Below are positions 24,558-33,842 of a stretch of DNA of 64,000 bases, piece after piece. The stretch's first letter is position 1. Each line of letters begins with the position of its first letter. The position numbers and the translations under genes were made by a program. A model generated the notes under the pieces. It was not told where the DNA came from. It made no database searches and saw only the letters and a list, made by a program, of their open reading frames with translations. The stretch is from CAIKMD01 sp035552195 (GTDB taxonomy: Bacteria > Pseudomonadota > Alphaproteobacteria > ATCC43930 > CGMCC-115725): NCBI GenBank assembly GCA_035552195.1, contig DASZLU010000149.1, positions 1 to 64,000 on the forward strand, in the 5' to 3' direction.

Positions 24558-25838
24558 CTAAACCCGTAGCGCGTGGTAATCGCCGCTGCGGACGATCTCC
24601 TCGCAATAGGTGTTCTGGTCCTGCCCTTCGTCGATGACGGCGCCAAGCACGATGATATCGTTGAAGACGTTCTCGTTGGCGCTGCGCAGGATCAGCGGCG
24701 GCTCGTTGCCGCGCTCGATCTCGGTCATGGCGTCGAGCATCATGCGGCGCATCGCGACGATGGCGACATCGCTCGACGCAAGATGCTCGCGTGTCCGGTC
24801 GTGGATCGCTCCGGGCGATTGCACGGCGAAAAGATCATGCGCCGAGAAATTCCGTCCCATGCCGGCGAAGGAGAAATTCTCCATCTCTTGCGCGTCCTGA
24901 CGGTAGTGATTTTCCGGCCCGCGCCGCGGCATGAAATGCTCGTCGGCTTCCTCGGCGTGTTTGGCGTCCATCTCGGCTTTGTCGAGGGTTTCGGCGCGGT
25001 GATAGTAGAAATCGTAGCGCCAATGGCTTTCGTCATCGATCGGCACGTGCCAATGCACGGCGTAACCGCCGGGGCCGCGCTGGCCGCCGTCGCCGGCGAA
25101 GAAGCCGAGATTGGGTAGAACGAAATTGGTGATGCGCATGTAGTTCTTGCCTTCCTCGGCCGCGCGCGTCGCGAAAATGCGAAAGCCATAGCGCGTGCGC
25201 GCGATGCTGATCTTCGGCCGCGTGTTGCGGATCAGCACGCCCTGCAGTTTTTGCGCCTCTTTCTGGCGATCTGTCAGCGGCGTGTGGAAGCTGTGGAGGA
25301 AGGACAGATGCGCTGGATCGAAGTTGCCTTCATTCGCCTGCAGATAGTTGCACGCATGATGAAGCTTTGTCTGATGGACATGCGCGTCGGGCGCCGAGAG
25401 GAAATGGAAATTGGGGAAGAGCGGCGCATCGCCGGGGCCGAGATAAGCGAAGATTGCTCCCGCTGCCTCGCGGCAGGGATAGGCGGGGTGGCGGATCTCG
25501 TTCTTATAAGTGCTCTCGACCGGCTCAGCCGGTTGATCGAGGCAATGGCCGCGATGATCCATCAGCCACCCGTGATAGAGACAACGCAAGCCGCCATCCT
25601 CGATACGGCCGTAGGTGAGGTCGACGGCGCGATGCGGGCAGTGGCGGCCGATCAACCCGACCTTGCCGTTATTGTCGCGGAACAGGACAAGGTCTTCGCC
25701 CATCGCTTTGATCGCGAGCGGGCGCTTGCCGAGCTCTTTGGCCAGCGCGACCGGCTGCCAGTAGCGGCGCAGCAATTCGCCGCCCGGCGTACCTTGTCCG
25801 GTCTCGACGAGGCGTTTGAAATCGGCTGCGTGGCTCAT
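24558..25838 (-). CDS. Rieske non-heme iron oxygenase, large (alpha) subunit
   Basis: Ring-hydroxylating or O-demethylating oxygenase of 426 residues. The N-terminal Rieske domain binds [2Fe-2S] through Cys67-His69 (CPHR) and Cys86-His89 (CLYHGW). The C-terminal catalytic domain has the mononuclear iron motif region (ANEGNFDPAHLSFLH). The sequence style is that of the phthalate/vanillate-type, phenoxybenzoate dioxygenase-like group. No reductase or ferredoxin gene is adjacent, so electrons must come from elsewhere. It is divergent from the LigJ-like gene, and may start the pathway completed by the ring-cleavage enzymes. Confidence 0.9.
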   Translation of the reverse strand: MSHAADFKRLVETGQGTPGGELLRRYWQPVALAKELGKRPLAIKAMGEDLVLFRDNNGKVGLIGRHCPHRAVDLTYGRIEDGGLRCLYHGWLMDHRGHCLDQPAEPVESTYKNEIRHPAYPCREAAGAIFAYLGPGDAPLFPNFHFLSAPDAHVHQTKLHHACNYLQANEGNFDPAHLSFLHSFHTPLTDRQKEAQKLQGVLIRNTRPKISIARTRYGFRIFATRAAEEGKNYMRITNFVLPNLGFFAGDGGQRGPGGYAVHWHVPIDDESHWRYDFYYHRAETLDKAEMDAKHAEEADEHFMPRRGPENHYRQDAQEMENFSFAGMGRNFSAHDLFAVQSPGAIHDRTREHLASSDVAIVAMRRMMLDAMTEIERGNEPPLILRSANENVFNDIIVLGAVIDEGQDQNTYCEEIVRSGDYHALRV

Positions 25839-25914
25839 CGCGCGCTCCAATCCTATAATGGGACGCTATTATAAATAACACGCCCAGTGCGACAAAGCGT
25901 TGAGGGAGCAAATC

Positions 25915-26919
25915 ATGATCATCGACATCCACGCCCATTTCACTGCACCCGAAGCGCTCTACGCCTATAAGGCCAATCTGCTCGCCAGCCGCGGCTGGGG
26001 GCGGGGGCGGCTGAAGCTCTCCGACGATGCGATCGTCGCGGCGCTTCATCAGCCGGTGCATGGCGGCACCTCGCATCTCCAGCAGCTCGAAGAGGTCGGC
26101 ACCGACATGCAGATCATCTCGCCGCGGCCCTATCAGCTCATGCATTCGGAAAAGCCCGAGATCGTCGTGCGCCGCTATGCCGAGGCGTGCAACGATCTGA
26201 CCGCGCGGCAATGCCAGCTCTTCCCGAAGAAATTTCTCGGCATGGCGTCGCTGCCGCAGAGCATGGACACGTCGCCCGAGGCTTGGGTCGAAGAGCTCGA
26301 GCGCTGCGTCAAGGAATACGATTTCGTCGGCTGCCTGCTCAATACCGATCCGAACGAGAACACGGCGCCGGAGCCGCCGGGTCTCGGCAGCGAATTCTGG
26401 TATCCGGTCTATGAAAAGCTGTGCGAGCTCGACGTGCCGGCGCTGATCCACGGCGCGGGCTGCCGTGCCGCGCGCTATTCCTACACGCTCAACTTCATCC
26501 TCGAGGAAAGCATCGCGGTCTTTCAGCTCGCGGAATCGCGCGTCTTCAAGGACTTCCCCAAGCTGAAGATCATCATCTCGCATGGCGGCGGCGCCATCCC
26601 CTATCAGATCGGCCGCTTCCTCGCCGGGCGCTCGAAGCGCGAGGGCTCGGACTCGTTCCTCGACGGGCTGCGCAAGCTTTATTTCGACAGCTCGCTCTAT
26701 ACGAAAGACGCGCTCGAGATGCTGTTCCGCTGGGCGACGCCCGATCGCTGTATGTTCGGCACCGAGCGCCCGGGCGCGGGCACGGCAAAGGACCCCGAGA
26801 CCGGAAAGTGGATGGACGACACCGCACCGCTGATCGAGAGCATTTCGTGGCTGAGCGATGCCGATAAGAAGAATATCTTCTCCGAGAACGCGAAGAAGGT
26901 CTTCAACCTGAAACTCTAA
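25915..26919 (+). CDS. Amidohydrolase family protein, 4-oxalomesaconate hydratase (LigJ)/ACMSD-like
   Basis: TIM-barrel metal enzyme of 334 residues. The N-terminal HxH motif is in IIDIHAHFTAPE, the later His residues are in ALIHGAG and ISHGGG, and an acidic residue follows in FGTERPG (Glu in place of the usual Asp). Family members include LigJ, which hydrates 4-oxalomesaconate, and ACMSD decarboxylases. The start ATG at 25915 has a gaggga site. It lies 17 bp before a LigB-like dioxygenase gene, which argues for a ring-cleavage pathway role. Confidence 0.83.
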   Translation: MIIDIHAHFTAPEALYAYKANLLASRGWGRGRLKLSDDAIVAALHQPVHGGTSHLQQLEEVGTDMQIISPRPYQLMHSEKPEIVVRRYAEACNDLTARQCQLFPKKFLGMASLPQSMDTSPEAWVEELERCVKEYDFVGCLLNTDPNENTAPEPPGLGSEFWYPVYEKLCELDVPALIHGAGCRAARYSYTLNFILEESIAVFQLAESRVFKDFPKLKIIISHGGGAIPYQIGRFLAGRSKREGSDSFLDGLRKLYFDSSLYTKDALEMLFRWATPDRCMFGTERPGAGTAKDPETGKWMDDTAPLIESISWLSDADKKNIFSENAKKVFNLKL

Positions 26920-26936
26920 GCCAGAGAGGCGCCGTC

Positions 26937-27896
26937 ATGGCCAAGATCGTTTTCGCCGTCGGTAGTTCGCATGGGCCGATGATTCAAAGCCCGGTCGAGG
27001 GCTGGGCGCGGCTCGGCGACGGCGACACGCGCGATCCGCGTTTCGATTACCAGGCACTGGTAAAGAGCGCCAAGCCCGGCCTCGAGAAGGAGATCGCCAA
27101 CGATGTCCAGCGCACGCGGCACGCGGCCGCGCGCGCTGGCATGGCAACGCTGACGCGACGCATCGCCGACGCCAAGCCCGATGTCGTGGTGATGGTGAGC
27201 AACGCGCATCGCATCCGCCGCAGCGAGCCGCATCCGGTCTTCGGCATCATGCGCGGCGAAAGCTTCCCGGTATTGGAGCGCGCGATCGAGAATTACAATC
27301 CCGACGCACGCTTCGCCGAGGGAGAGCGCGAGACGGTGCCGACCAGCATGACGCCCGGTCATCCCGCGCTTGCGACGGCGCTGCTCACCGGGCTGATCGA
27401 TGACGGATTCGATGTTGCGTCGATCGAGCAGGTTCCCGAAGGCGCCGTGCTCGATGACGCATACTCTTTCGCTTACGAATGGCTCTTTGCCGGACGCAAG
27501 ATTCCGCTGGTGCCTTTCCTCCTCAGCCGCGACCTGCCGAACCAGGCCAACGCAAACCGCTGCTACGATCTTGGTGTCGCCCTGCGGCGCTGCATCGAAT
27601 CATCGCCGCTCGATGTGCGGGTCGGCCTCGTCGCTTCGGGTGGCTTGAGCCATCAGGTCATGGACGAGGAACTCGACCGGATGGTTGTCGCTGCCCTGGT
27701 TGCGGGCGATGCGCCAAAGCTGCGCGCGCTGTCGCGCGAGCGTTTGAACCGCGGGCCGGGCACGCCGGAAATCCTCAACTGGGTCGCGGTCGCCGGAGCG
27801 ATGGCGCCCGAGACGATGACTCTGGTCGACTACCTGCCGTGCTACCGCTCGCTCGCCGGCACCGGCCACGGTGTGACCTTTGGGTATTGGCGGTAG
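26937..27896 (+). CDS. LigB-family class III extradiol ring-cleavage dioxygenase
   Basis: Predicted Fe(II) extradiol dioxygenase, catalytic (beta-type) subunit, 319 residues. A candidate iron-ligand His is in GSSHGPM near the N-terminus, another in VSNAHRIRR, and the family stretch VASGGLSHQVMDEE is present. Such enzymes cleave protocatechuate, gallate or related catechols next to the hydroxyls. No separate LigA-like alpha subunit is encoded beside it. It is downstream of the LigJ-like gene with a short gap, so they are probably co-transcribed. Confidence 0.86.
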   Translation: MAKIVFAVGSSHGPMIQSPVEGWARLGDGDTRDPRFDYQALVKSAKPGLEKEIANDVQRTRHAAARAGMATLTRRIADAKPDVVVMVSNAHRIRRSEPHPVFGIMRGESFPVLERAIENYNPDARFAEGERETVPTSMTPGHPALATALLTGLIDDGFDVASIEQVPEGAVLDDAYSFAYEWLFAGRKIPLVPFLLSRDLPNQANANRCYDLGVALRRCIESSPLDVRVGLVASGGLSHQVMDEELDRMVVAALVAGDAPKLRALSRERLNRGPGTPEILNWVAVAGAMAPETMTLVDYLPCYRSLAGTGHGVTFGYWR

Positions 27897-27952
27897 GCGC
27901 GCTCGTTTTAATTTTTTGTTGTCACCCGCGAACTTGTTCCGAGGGTCTTTGG

Positions 27953-29179
27953 CTAATCGTCGCTCGCGAAAGCTTGCTCAGCGGTCCCTCGTCTCATCGC
28001 TTTGCCTAGCGCGTCGACGGCTGGGATGTCATCGGCGAAAATGCGAGCGTTAGGCGCCGAAGCGCCGGCGGCGAAGCGTAAGCCCCGCACCAACGGCGCC
28101 GCGATTGCAAGCGCCACGAAAAGCGGCGCGAGCCGTCCGATCGGATACACAACCGGCGGCGTGATCAAAGGCATCGCCCAGGCGAGTAGTGCGATAATCA
28201 CTTCGCCGCGATGAAAACCGTGCTCGAGGCCGTGAACGAACAACAGCGAAGCGGCGAAGGCGAGGAGGAGGGAATCGTAGCCTGTCACATGCGGCGCGGC
28301 GAGTACGATGGCGGCGAACAACACGGAGAGCCGCAGCTCGTCGCACATCGGGCTACGCCAACTCGCATAAACGGCGGCGGCGGCACTTATCGTGGCGAGT
28401 GCTTGCAGCGCGGTGGCGAGGATAGGCGTGGCCCCGAGTAGGGTCGCGCAAGCAAAGACGCTGACGCCGGCGAGGCGGCCTTTGAGGACAGCCGGTGCCA
28501 GACCGCCTGTGCCAGCCGTCAGCGCGAACCAGGAGTGCCATGCGTTAGCGCCGAAGATCAGCAAGCTGATCAGCATGAGCGCCGCACCCGTTGCCGCTGC
28601 GCTGGCCAAGGTCTTCCAGCACCGCGCAGCGATCAGCGCGACCGGCACCAGGAGCGCGAGCTGGGGCTTATAAGCCAAGAGGCCGAAGAGAATTCCTGCC
28701 ACGATTGGGCGACGCCGCAACAGCATCGCGCCGCCGCCGAGCAGCGCGGCGGAGAGGAACGCGTTTTGGCCGAGATAAAAATTGATCATCGCCGCCGGAC
28801 TTAGGAACACGGCAAGCACATGGATCACGCGCCGCTCGCCCGCCCCGCTCCAGAGCGCGGCGACGAAGGCGAGGAAGGTCGCGAGCAAGAACGCGACGCA
28901 GCCGAAGCCCCAGGATAAGAAGCCGAAAGGCCACAAGAGCAGCAGGAAGGATGGCGGGTAGAGCCATGGGTGACCCGCGAGCGGCCACCCCGCGACCATC
29001 GCCTGCCAGCTTCCTAGTTCAAGGTAGCGGGTCGCGGCTGTATAGAAGACAGCCCAATCCTGGAACGGATTGGCGTTGAAAGCCGGCGCGGTCGACCACC
29101 AACCATAGAAGCAAAGCGTGGCGCAAAAAAAGGCGGCAATTCCAAGAGAACGCTGCGCTTGGGGCGTTAATTGGTTCAT
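27953..29179 (-). CDS. GT87-type (DUF2029) polytopic membrane glycosyltransferase
   Basis: Membrane protein of 408 residues with about ten hydrophobic helices. An Asp-containing loop after the first helix (NPFQDWAVFYTAA) and YPPSFLLLLWPFGFLSWG are typical of family GT87 polyprenyl-phosphate-dependent mannosyl or arabinosyl transferases. The substrate is unknown. The leader region upstream (29180-29270) is clearly more AT-rich than its surroundings and probably holds the promoter. The gene is downstream of recG on the same strand. Confidence 0.8.
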   Translation of the reverse strand: MNQLTPQAQRSLGIAAFFCATLCFYGWWSTAPAFNANPFQDWAVFYTAATRYLELGSWQAMVAGWPLAGHPWLYPPSFLLLLWPFGFLSWGFGCVAFLLATFLAFVAALWSGAGERRVIHVLAVFLSPAAMINFYLGQNAFLSAALLGGGAMLLRRRPIVAGILFGLLAYKPQLALLVPVALIAARCWKTLASAAATGAALMLISLLIFGANAWHSWFALTAGTGGLAPAVLKGRLAGVSVFACATLLGATPILATALQALATISAAAAVYASWRSPMCDELRLSVLFAAIVLAAPHVTGYDSLLLAFAASLLFVHGLEHGFHRGEVIIALLAWAMPLITPPVVYPIGRLAPLFVALAIAAPLVRGLRFAAGASAPNARIFADDIPAVDALGKAMRRGTAEQAFASDD

Positions 29180-29327
29180 ACGCCCTGTATAGTAGCTATA
29201 TTTCTTTATGATCTACTAAACCGAATCTATTGCTCCTTATGATAGTCTCAAGGTTCTATTGATCAATGACGGGGGGGTATCAAGCTGCCGTGTCGTGACC
29301 GACCGCACCACGATGTTTAATAAGAAA

Positions 29328-31409
29328 TTACCCCGACCGGATGTATTTAACCGCTTGATCGCGCCCGAAGAGGTAAAGCAGTGTTACCAGCGCTTTACCG
29401 CGTGGACCCGCGAGATGGGGGTCACGGGTCAAGATGAGCTGCACATCGTCGCGCGCGATGGCGAGCAGTTCGCCATGCACGGCAAGATCGGCGAGTTTCA
29501 TCTCGGGCATGCCGCTTTGCCGCGTGCCGAGTACTTCGCCGGCGCCGCGCAGACGGAGATCTTCTTCGGCGATGCGGAAGCCGTCGTCGCTTTCGCGCAG
29601 GATCGAGAGCCGCGCTTTCGCGGTCTCGCCGAGCGGCGGCGTGTAGAGCAGCAAGCAGCTCGATTGCTGATCGTTGCGGCCGATGCGGCCGCGAAGCTGA
29701 TGGAGCTGCGCTAGGCCGAAGCGCTCGGCATGCTCGATCACCATCACCGTTGCCTCGGGTACGTCGACGCCGACTTCGACGACGGTGGTCGCGACCAGCA
29801 GATCGATGCCGGCGCCGGCGAATTGTTCCATCACGCGGTTGCGCTCGTCGCCTTTCATCTGGCCGTGCACCAGACCGACGCGCTCGCCGAAGCGTTTCTG
29901 CAATTCTTTGAAGCGGTCGGTCGCGGCTTTGAGGTCGCTGAGCTCGGATTCCTCGACCAGCGGACAGATCCAGTAGATCTTGGTGCCGCTGGCGATGGCG
30001 CGGTCGACGGCCTGGATCACTTCGCCCAAGCGATCGATCGGCAAAGTCACCGTCTTGATCGGCTTGCGGCCGGCGGGCTTTTCGGTGAGCTTGGATGAAT
30101 CGAGATCGCCATAAGCCGTCAGCATCAAGGTGCGCGGGATCGGCGTGGCGGTCATCACCAGTATATCGACGCCGTTGCCTTTCTCTGCCAGCAGCATCCG
30201 CTGCTCGACGCCGAAGCGATGCTGCTCGTCGATGATGGCGAGGGCGAGGTCCTTGTATTCGACGTCGTCGGAGAACAGCGCATGCGTGCCGACGACGATA
30301 TCGACATCGCCTTGCGCCAGGAGATGAAGCAATTGCGTGCGCGGCTTGCCTTTCTCGCGGCCGGTCAGGAGCGCGATCTTGAGGCCGGAGCCTTGCGCGA
30401 GCTGCGTCAAGGTCGCGTGATGCTGGCGGGCGAGCAATTCCGTCGGCGCCATGAAGGCCGCTTGAGCGCCGGTCTCGACCGCGTCGAGCATCGCCGCCAG
30501 AGCGACGACCGTCTTGCCGCTGCCGACATCGCCTTGCAGCAGCCGCATCATGCGAATCGGCTGGCGCATGTCGTTGGTGATTTCGTCGATCGCGGTTTGC
30601 TGCGAGCGCGTCAGGCTGAAGGGCAGGGTAGCAAGTACCTTGCGCCGCAGATCGCCTTTGGCGATGAGCGGGCGCCCGGCGACACGCTTCACATGCTCGC
30701 GCATCAAGGCGAGAGCAAGCTGATTGGCGAGCAACTCGTCGAAGGCGAGCCGCTGACGCGGCAGAGTCAGCGGCAACAGCGCATCATCGCTTTCGGGCGC
30801 GTGCACGGCGCCAAGCGCCTCGCGCCACGGCTGCCATTTCCGTCGGTCGACAAAGGCCGGATCGAGCCATTCCTCCAGCTTGGGCGCGCGCGCGAGCGCG
30901 CCGTCGACAGCGCGGCCGAGGATACGCGGCGTCAGGCCTTGGGTCAGCCCATAGACCGGCTCGATTGGTTTGAGGGTCTCGGCTTCCTCGGGCGCGACGA
31001 TGTGATCAGGATGGGTGATCTGGATCTGGTTGTTGTAGTGCTCGACCTTGCCCGAGATGATGCGCGTCTCGCCGAGCGGCAATTGCTTCTCGATCCAATC
31101 GCCTTGCACATGGAAGAACACGAGGAAGAGAAAGCCGGTCTCGTCGCGACAGCGCACGCGGTAAGGTTGGCGCTGGTTATGCGGCTTTTGATGCTGGTCG
31201 ACGGTGACGGTGAGCGTGGCGATCTCGCCGTCCTTGGCCTCGATCACCTTGGGCCGATGGCGGCGGTCGATGAGGCCGGTTGGCAGATGCCAGAGCAGGT
31301 CCACCACCAGCGGCGCGCCGAGCTTCTCGAACATCTTGCCCAAGCGCGGTCCCACGCCTTTGAGCGCGGTCACCGAGGCAAAGAGGGGGTTAAGCTGAGT
31401 GGGACGCAA
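29328..31409 (-). CDS. recG: RecG ATP-dependent DNA helicase
   Basis: Branch-migrating helicase that remodels stalled forks and Holliday junctions. The 693-residue protein, normal length, has an N-terminal wedge/OB domain (about 1-230), Walker A LLQGDVGSGKT, the DEQH box (IIDEQHRFGVEQR), motif TATPIPRTL and the C-terminal motif VI region (HQLRGRIGRNDQQS). The start appears to be TTG at 31409. In many alphaproteobacteria recG is found back to back with sdhE-mfd; here those genes lie about 18 kb away. Confidence 0.95.
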   Translation of the reverse strand: MRPTQLNPLFASVTALKGVGPRLGKMFEKLGAPLVVDLLWHLPTGLIDRRHRPKVIEAKDGEIATLTVTVDQHQKPHNQRQPYRVRCRDETGFLFLVFFHVQGDWIEKQLPLGETRIISGKVEHYNNQIQITHPDHIVAPEEAETLKPIEPVYGLTQGLTPRILGRAVDGALARAPKLEEWLDPAFVDRRKWQPWREALGAVHAPESDDALLPLTLPRQRLAFDELLANQLALALMREHVKRVAGRPLIAKGDLRRKVLATLPFSLTRSQQTAIDEITNDMRQPIRMMRLLQGDVGSGKTVVALAAMLDAVETGAQAAFMAPTELLARQHHATLTQLAQGSGLKIALLTGREKGKPRTQLLHLLAQGDVDIVVGTHALFSDDVEYKDLALAIIDEQHRFGVEQRMLLAEKGNGVDILVMTATPIPRTLMLTAYGDLDSSKLTEKPAGRKPIKTVTLPIDRLGEVIQAVDRAIASGTKIYWICPLVEESELSDLKAATDRFKELQKRFGERVGLVHGQMKGDERNRVMEQFAGAGIDLLVATTVVEVGVDVPEATVMVIEHAERFGLAQLHQLRGRIGRNDQQSSCLLLYTPPLGETAKARLSILRESDDGFRIAEEDLRLRGAGEVLGTRQSGMPEMKLADLAVHGELLAIARDDVQLILTRDPHLAGPRGKALVTLLYLFGRDQAVKYIRSG

Positions 31410-31488
31410 GGCTGGGGGATGGGTTGGGCGTTTCGGGTTGCGCGATCGGGTTTACGCTGCAACGATAAAAGGAACGGGAGGAAAAATC

Positions 31489-32634
31489 ATGCAGCGCAGC
31501 GATAAGAAAATTCTGGCCAGCCATGTCGGCAGCCTGCCCTATCTCGTGGAACTCGACAAAGCCGCACCGGATTATCCGGCGAAGCTGGCCGGTGCGGTGA
31601 CCGCCGTCGTCGAGAAGCAGCGGGACTGCGGCCTCGACATCATCAACGAGGGCGAATACGCCAAGGGCGGCGATTGGCTCTCCTATATCGAAGACCGCTT
31701 CGGCGGCTTTGACGCGCGGCCGCCCAAGCCGGGCGCGGTGCATCTCCTGGCGCAAGGCAAGGACCGCGCCGATTTTGCCGAGTACTATCGATACGCGACC
31801 GAGAAGGGCACGCTGTTCTACGAGCCAGGCGGGCTGATCCGCCGCATGCGGCCGAGCTGGGTTTGCACCGGCCCGATCACCTACAAGGCCGAGGCGGCGC
31901 TGAAGCGCGAAATCGCGCTGCTCAAAGAGGCGCTGAAGCCGGGCGAGGAAGGCTTCATCACCACGACGGCGCCGGCGAGCCTCGAGCCCTATCGCGACAA
32001 CGAATTCTACAAGAGCGAAGAGGAATTCCTCGTCGGCATCGCGAACGCCATGCGCGTCGAATACAAGGCGATCGTCGATGCCGGCTTCGTGCTGCAGGTC
32101 GACGATGCGTGGCTGCCCGCGCTCTGGGATCGCATCGGCATGGAGATGGGTCTCGCGGCGTTCAAGAAGCGCTGCATGCTGCGCGTCGAGATCCTGAACG
32201 ATGCGCTCAAAGGCATTCCCGAAGACCGCGTCCGCTATCATCTCTGCTGGGGCAGCTGGCATGGGCCGCATGCCTATGATCTCGAGATGAAGGATTTCGT
32301 CGATGTGATGCTGGCGGTGACGGCCGGCGCCTATTCTTTCGAGGCGGCGAATGCGCGGCACGAACACGAATACGCCGTGTGGGAAAGCGTGAAGCTGCCT
32401 GCCGGCAAAATCGTGCTGCCCGGCGTCATCACGCATTCCACCGACGTGATCGAGCATCCCGAGCTGATCGCGCAACGCATTATCCGCTTCGCCAAAGCCG
32501 TCGGCAAAGAAAACGTCATCGCCTGCGCCGATTGCGGCTTCGGCGGCCGCTCGCATCCGCAAATCGCCTGGGCGAAACTGAAAGCTCTCGGCGACGGCGC
32601 GGCGCTCGCGACGAAGGAATTGCGCTATGCCTAA
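31489..32634 (+). CDS. MetE C-terminal-domain-like protein (cobalamin-independent methionine synthase II family)
   Basis: Cytosolic TIM-barrel protein of 381 residues, equal to only the catalytic half of MetE (about 750 residues). The zinc-site motifs are seen as HLCWGSWHGPH (His-x-Cys) and ACADCGFGGR. These short MetE-like proteins use unknown methyl donors and acceptors; methionine synthesis is not assured. The ATG has a strong gggagga site. It is divergent from recG and converges on a second MetE-like gene across a hairpin. Confidence 0.85.
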   Translation: MQRSDKKILASHVGSLPYLVELDKAAPDYPAKLAGAVTAVVEKQRDCGLDIINEGEYAKGGDWLSYIEDRFGGFDARPPKPGAVHLLAQGKDRADFAEYYRYATEKGTLFYEPGGLIRRMRPSWVCTGPITYKAEAALKREIALLKEALKPGEEGFITTTAPASLEPYRDNEFYKSEEEFLVGIANAMRVEYKAIVDAGFVLQVDDAWLPALWDRIGMEMGLAAFKKRCMLRVEILNDALKGIPEDRVRYHLCWGSWHGPHAYDLEMKDFVDVMLAVTAGAYSFEAANARHEHEYAVWESVKLPAGKIVLPGVITHSTDVIEHPELIAQRIIRFAKAVGKENVIACADCGFGGRSHPQIAWAKLKALGDGAALATKELRYA

Positions 32635-32640
32635 TTCCTA

Positions 32641-32658
32641 CCGTCACAGCAATGACGG
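32641..32658. terminator. Candidate bidirectional terminator hairpin
   Basis: A perfect 6-bp stem (ccgtca / tgacgg) with a 6-nt loop lies between the convergent ends of the two MetE-like genes. There is no T-run. Confidence 0.45.
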
Positions 32659-32667
32659 CGTTGGGTC

Positions 32668-33717
32668 CTACGTGCGGGCGTCCGCGAGCTTCGCGTGCGC
32701 CGCCAGTAACTCGGGGAATGTCGCGGGGTTGCCGCGGGCCATGCCGCATTCGGTGCCGATGCCGTCGACTTTGGCGTGACGCCTGGCGGTCGCGAGGCGG
32801 CTGGCGTTGCCGGCTTCATCGTCGCGGTGAACGAGGCCGAGATAGAGATCGGTCTCGGGCTTTAGTTTCAGCTTTTCGAGCGGCACGTAGAAGGCTTCGT
32901 CGGTGCGCGGCTTCGGCACCGGCAGGTGGAAGAACTCGATCGGCCGCTTCACGCTGGCGCTGACGGCGTTGACCATCTCGACCATCAGCCCAGCATCTTT
33001 CGGCTGCACCATGTGCTCGTCGGCCGGGCTTCCGTAGCAGAGGTGATAGCCGAGATCGACAGCGCGCGGGATCGCGTCGCCGATCTTGGTCAGCACATCG
33101 ATCGCCTCGGTACGGAAATCGACCGGACCGGCGTCGTAATAGCCTTCCCAGGCGAGGACTTCCTGGCAGACATCCCATTGGATCGCGAGTTTGTCGCTGG
33201 GGATGGCCGCGACCATCTTCGCGACTTCGCCCTCGAAGTGATCGACGAGGGCCGACAGCGTGCGCGGCCGATCGCTCGGCACCATGTTGTTGTAGGTTGG
33301 CGCGATCGGTGTCGGCAGCGACACCTGGAATTTGACGTCGGCACGGATTGCGCCGGCTTTCTGCATCTGCTCGAAGATTTTCCACGACGCGATGGCCATG
33401 TCGCCATAATTGGTGACGAAGCCGCGCGCCGCGGGGACCTGGCCCGGCTTGATGCGCAAGCGCGGGATCTCGCGCACGACCTTGCCGTCCCATTGCTTGA
33501 ATTGGAATGGCGGCTCGTCTTTCGCGAGTTCGATCGCGGGATTCTCTGCGAGGACGTCCTGCAGGAAGCGGATCCAGCTTTTGCGGATGCCGGTCTCGCC
33601 ATCGGGCAGCCGCGCGAGATGCGGGCCGGCGCTTTGCGAGAGCGTCCTGAACACAGTCTCGCCGTCGGGCAGCGGAATGCTGCCGACAAAATGGATGATC
33701 GGCTTGGTTGCGCTCAT
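32668..33717 (-). CDS. Divergent MetE-like (UROD/MetE superfamily) protein
   Basis: Predicted cytosolic protein of 349 residues, related to the catalytic half of MetE but far from the neighbour at 31489. The conserved parts are FVGSIPLPDGE near the start, YHLCYGSPADEH in the middle (His-x-Cys zinc pair) and GIGTECGMARG near the end (second Cys). ATG 33717 has a strong agggagga site 9 nt upstream. Substrate unknown; a methyltransferase or related C1 reaction is a guess from the family. Confidence 0.75.
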   Translation of the reverse strand: MSATKPIIHFVGSIPLPDGETVFRTLSQSAGPHLARLPDGETGIRKSWIRFLQDVLAENPAIELAKDEPPFQFKQWDGKVVREIPRLRIKPGQVPAARGFVTNYGDMAIASWKIFEQMQKAGAIRADVKFQVSLPTPIAPTYNNMVPSDRPRTLSALVDHFEGEVAKMVAAIPSDKLAIQWDVCQEVLAWEGYYDAGPVDFRTEAIDVLTKIGDAIPRAVDLGYHLCYGSPADEHMVQPKDAGLMVEMVNAVSASVKRPIEFFHLPVPKPRTDEAFYVPLEKLKLKPETDLYLGLVHRDDEAGNASRLATARRHAKVDGIGTECGMARGNPATFPELLAAHAKLADART

Positions 33718-33842
33718 CGGAAATGTTCCTCCCTTGGTTTGAGTTAACTGTAGCGCGGGCCGCCACAACTGCCTATGCGCCGCGTTTTTTTGGCGATGGA
33801 CGCAGCGTTTGGGGCACGGCCTGTGTTTTGCATCGTATGTAG

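Noticed and set aside
27905..27960. A gtcacccgcgaac / ttcggagg-like stretch resembling a repeat arm
   Set aside because: Only one arm is present and the match to family B is weak; not called as a copy.
29259..29714. Plus-strand frame over the end of recG and its downstream gap
   Set aside because: Most of it is antisense to recG; no family features.
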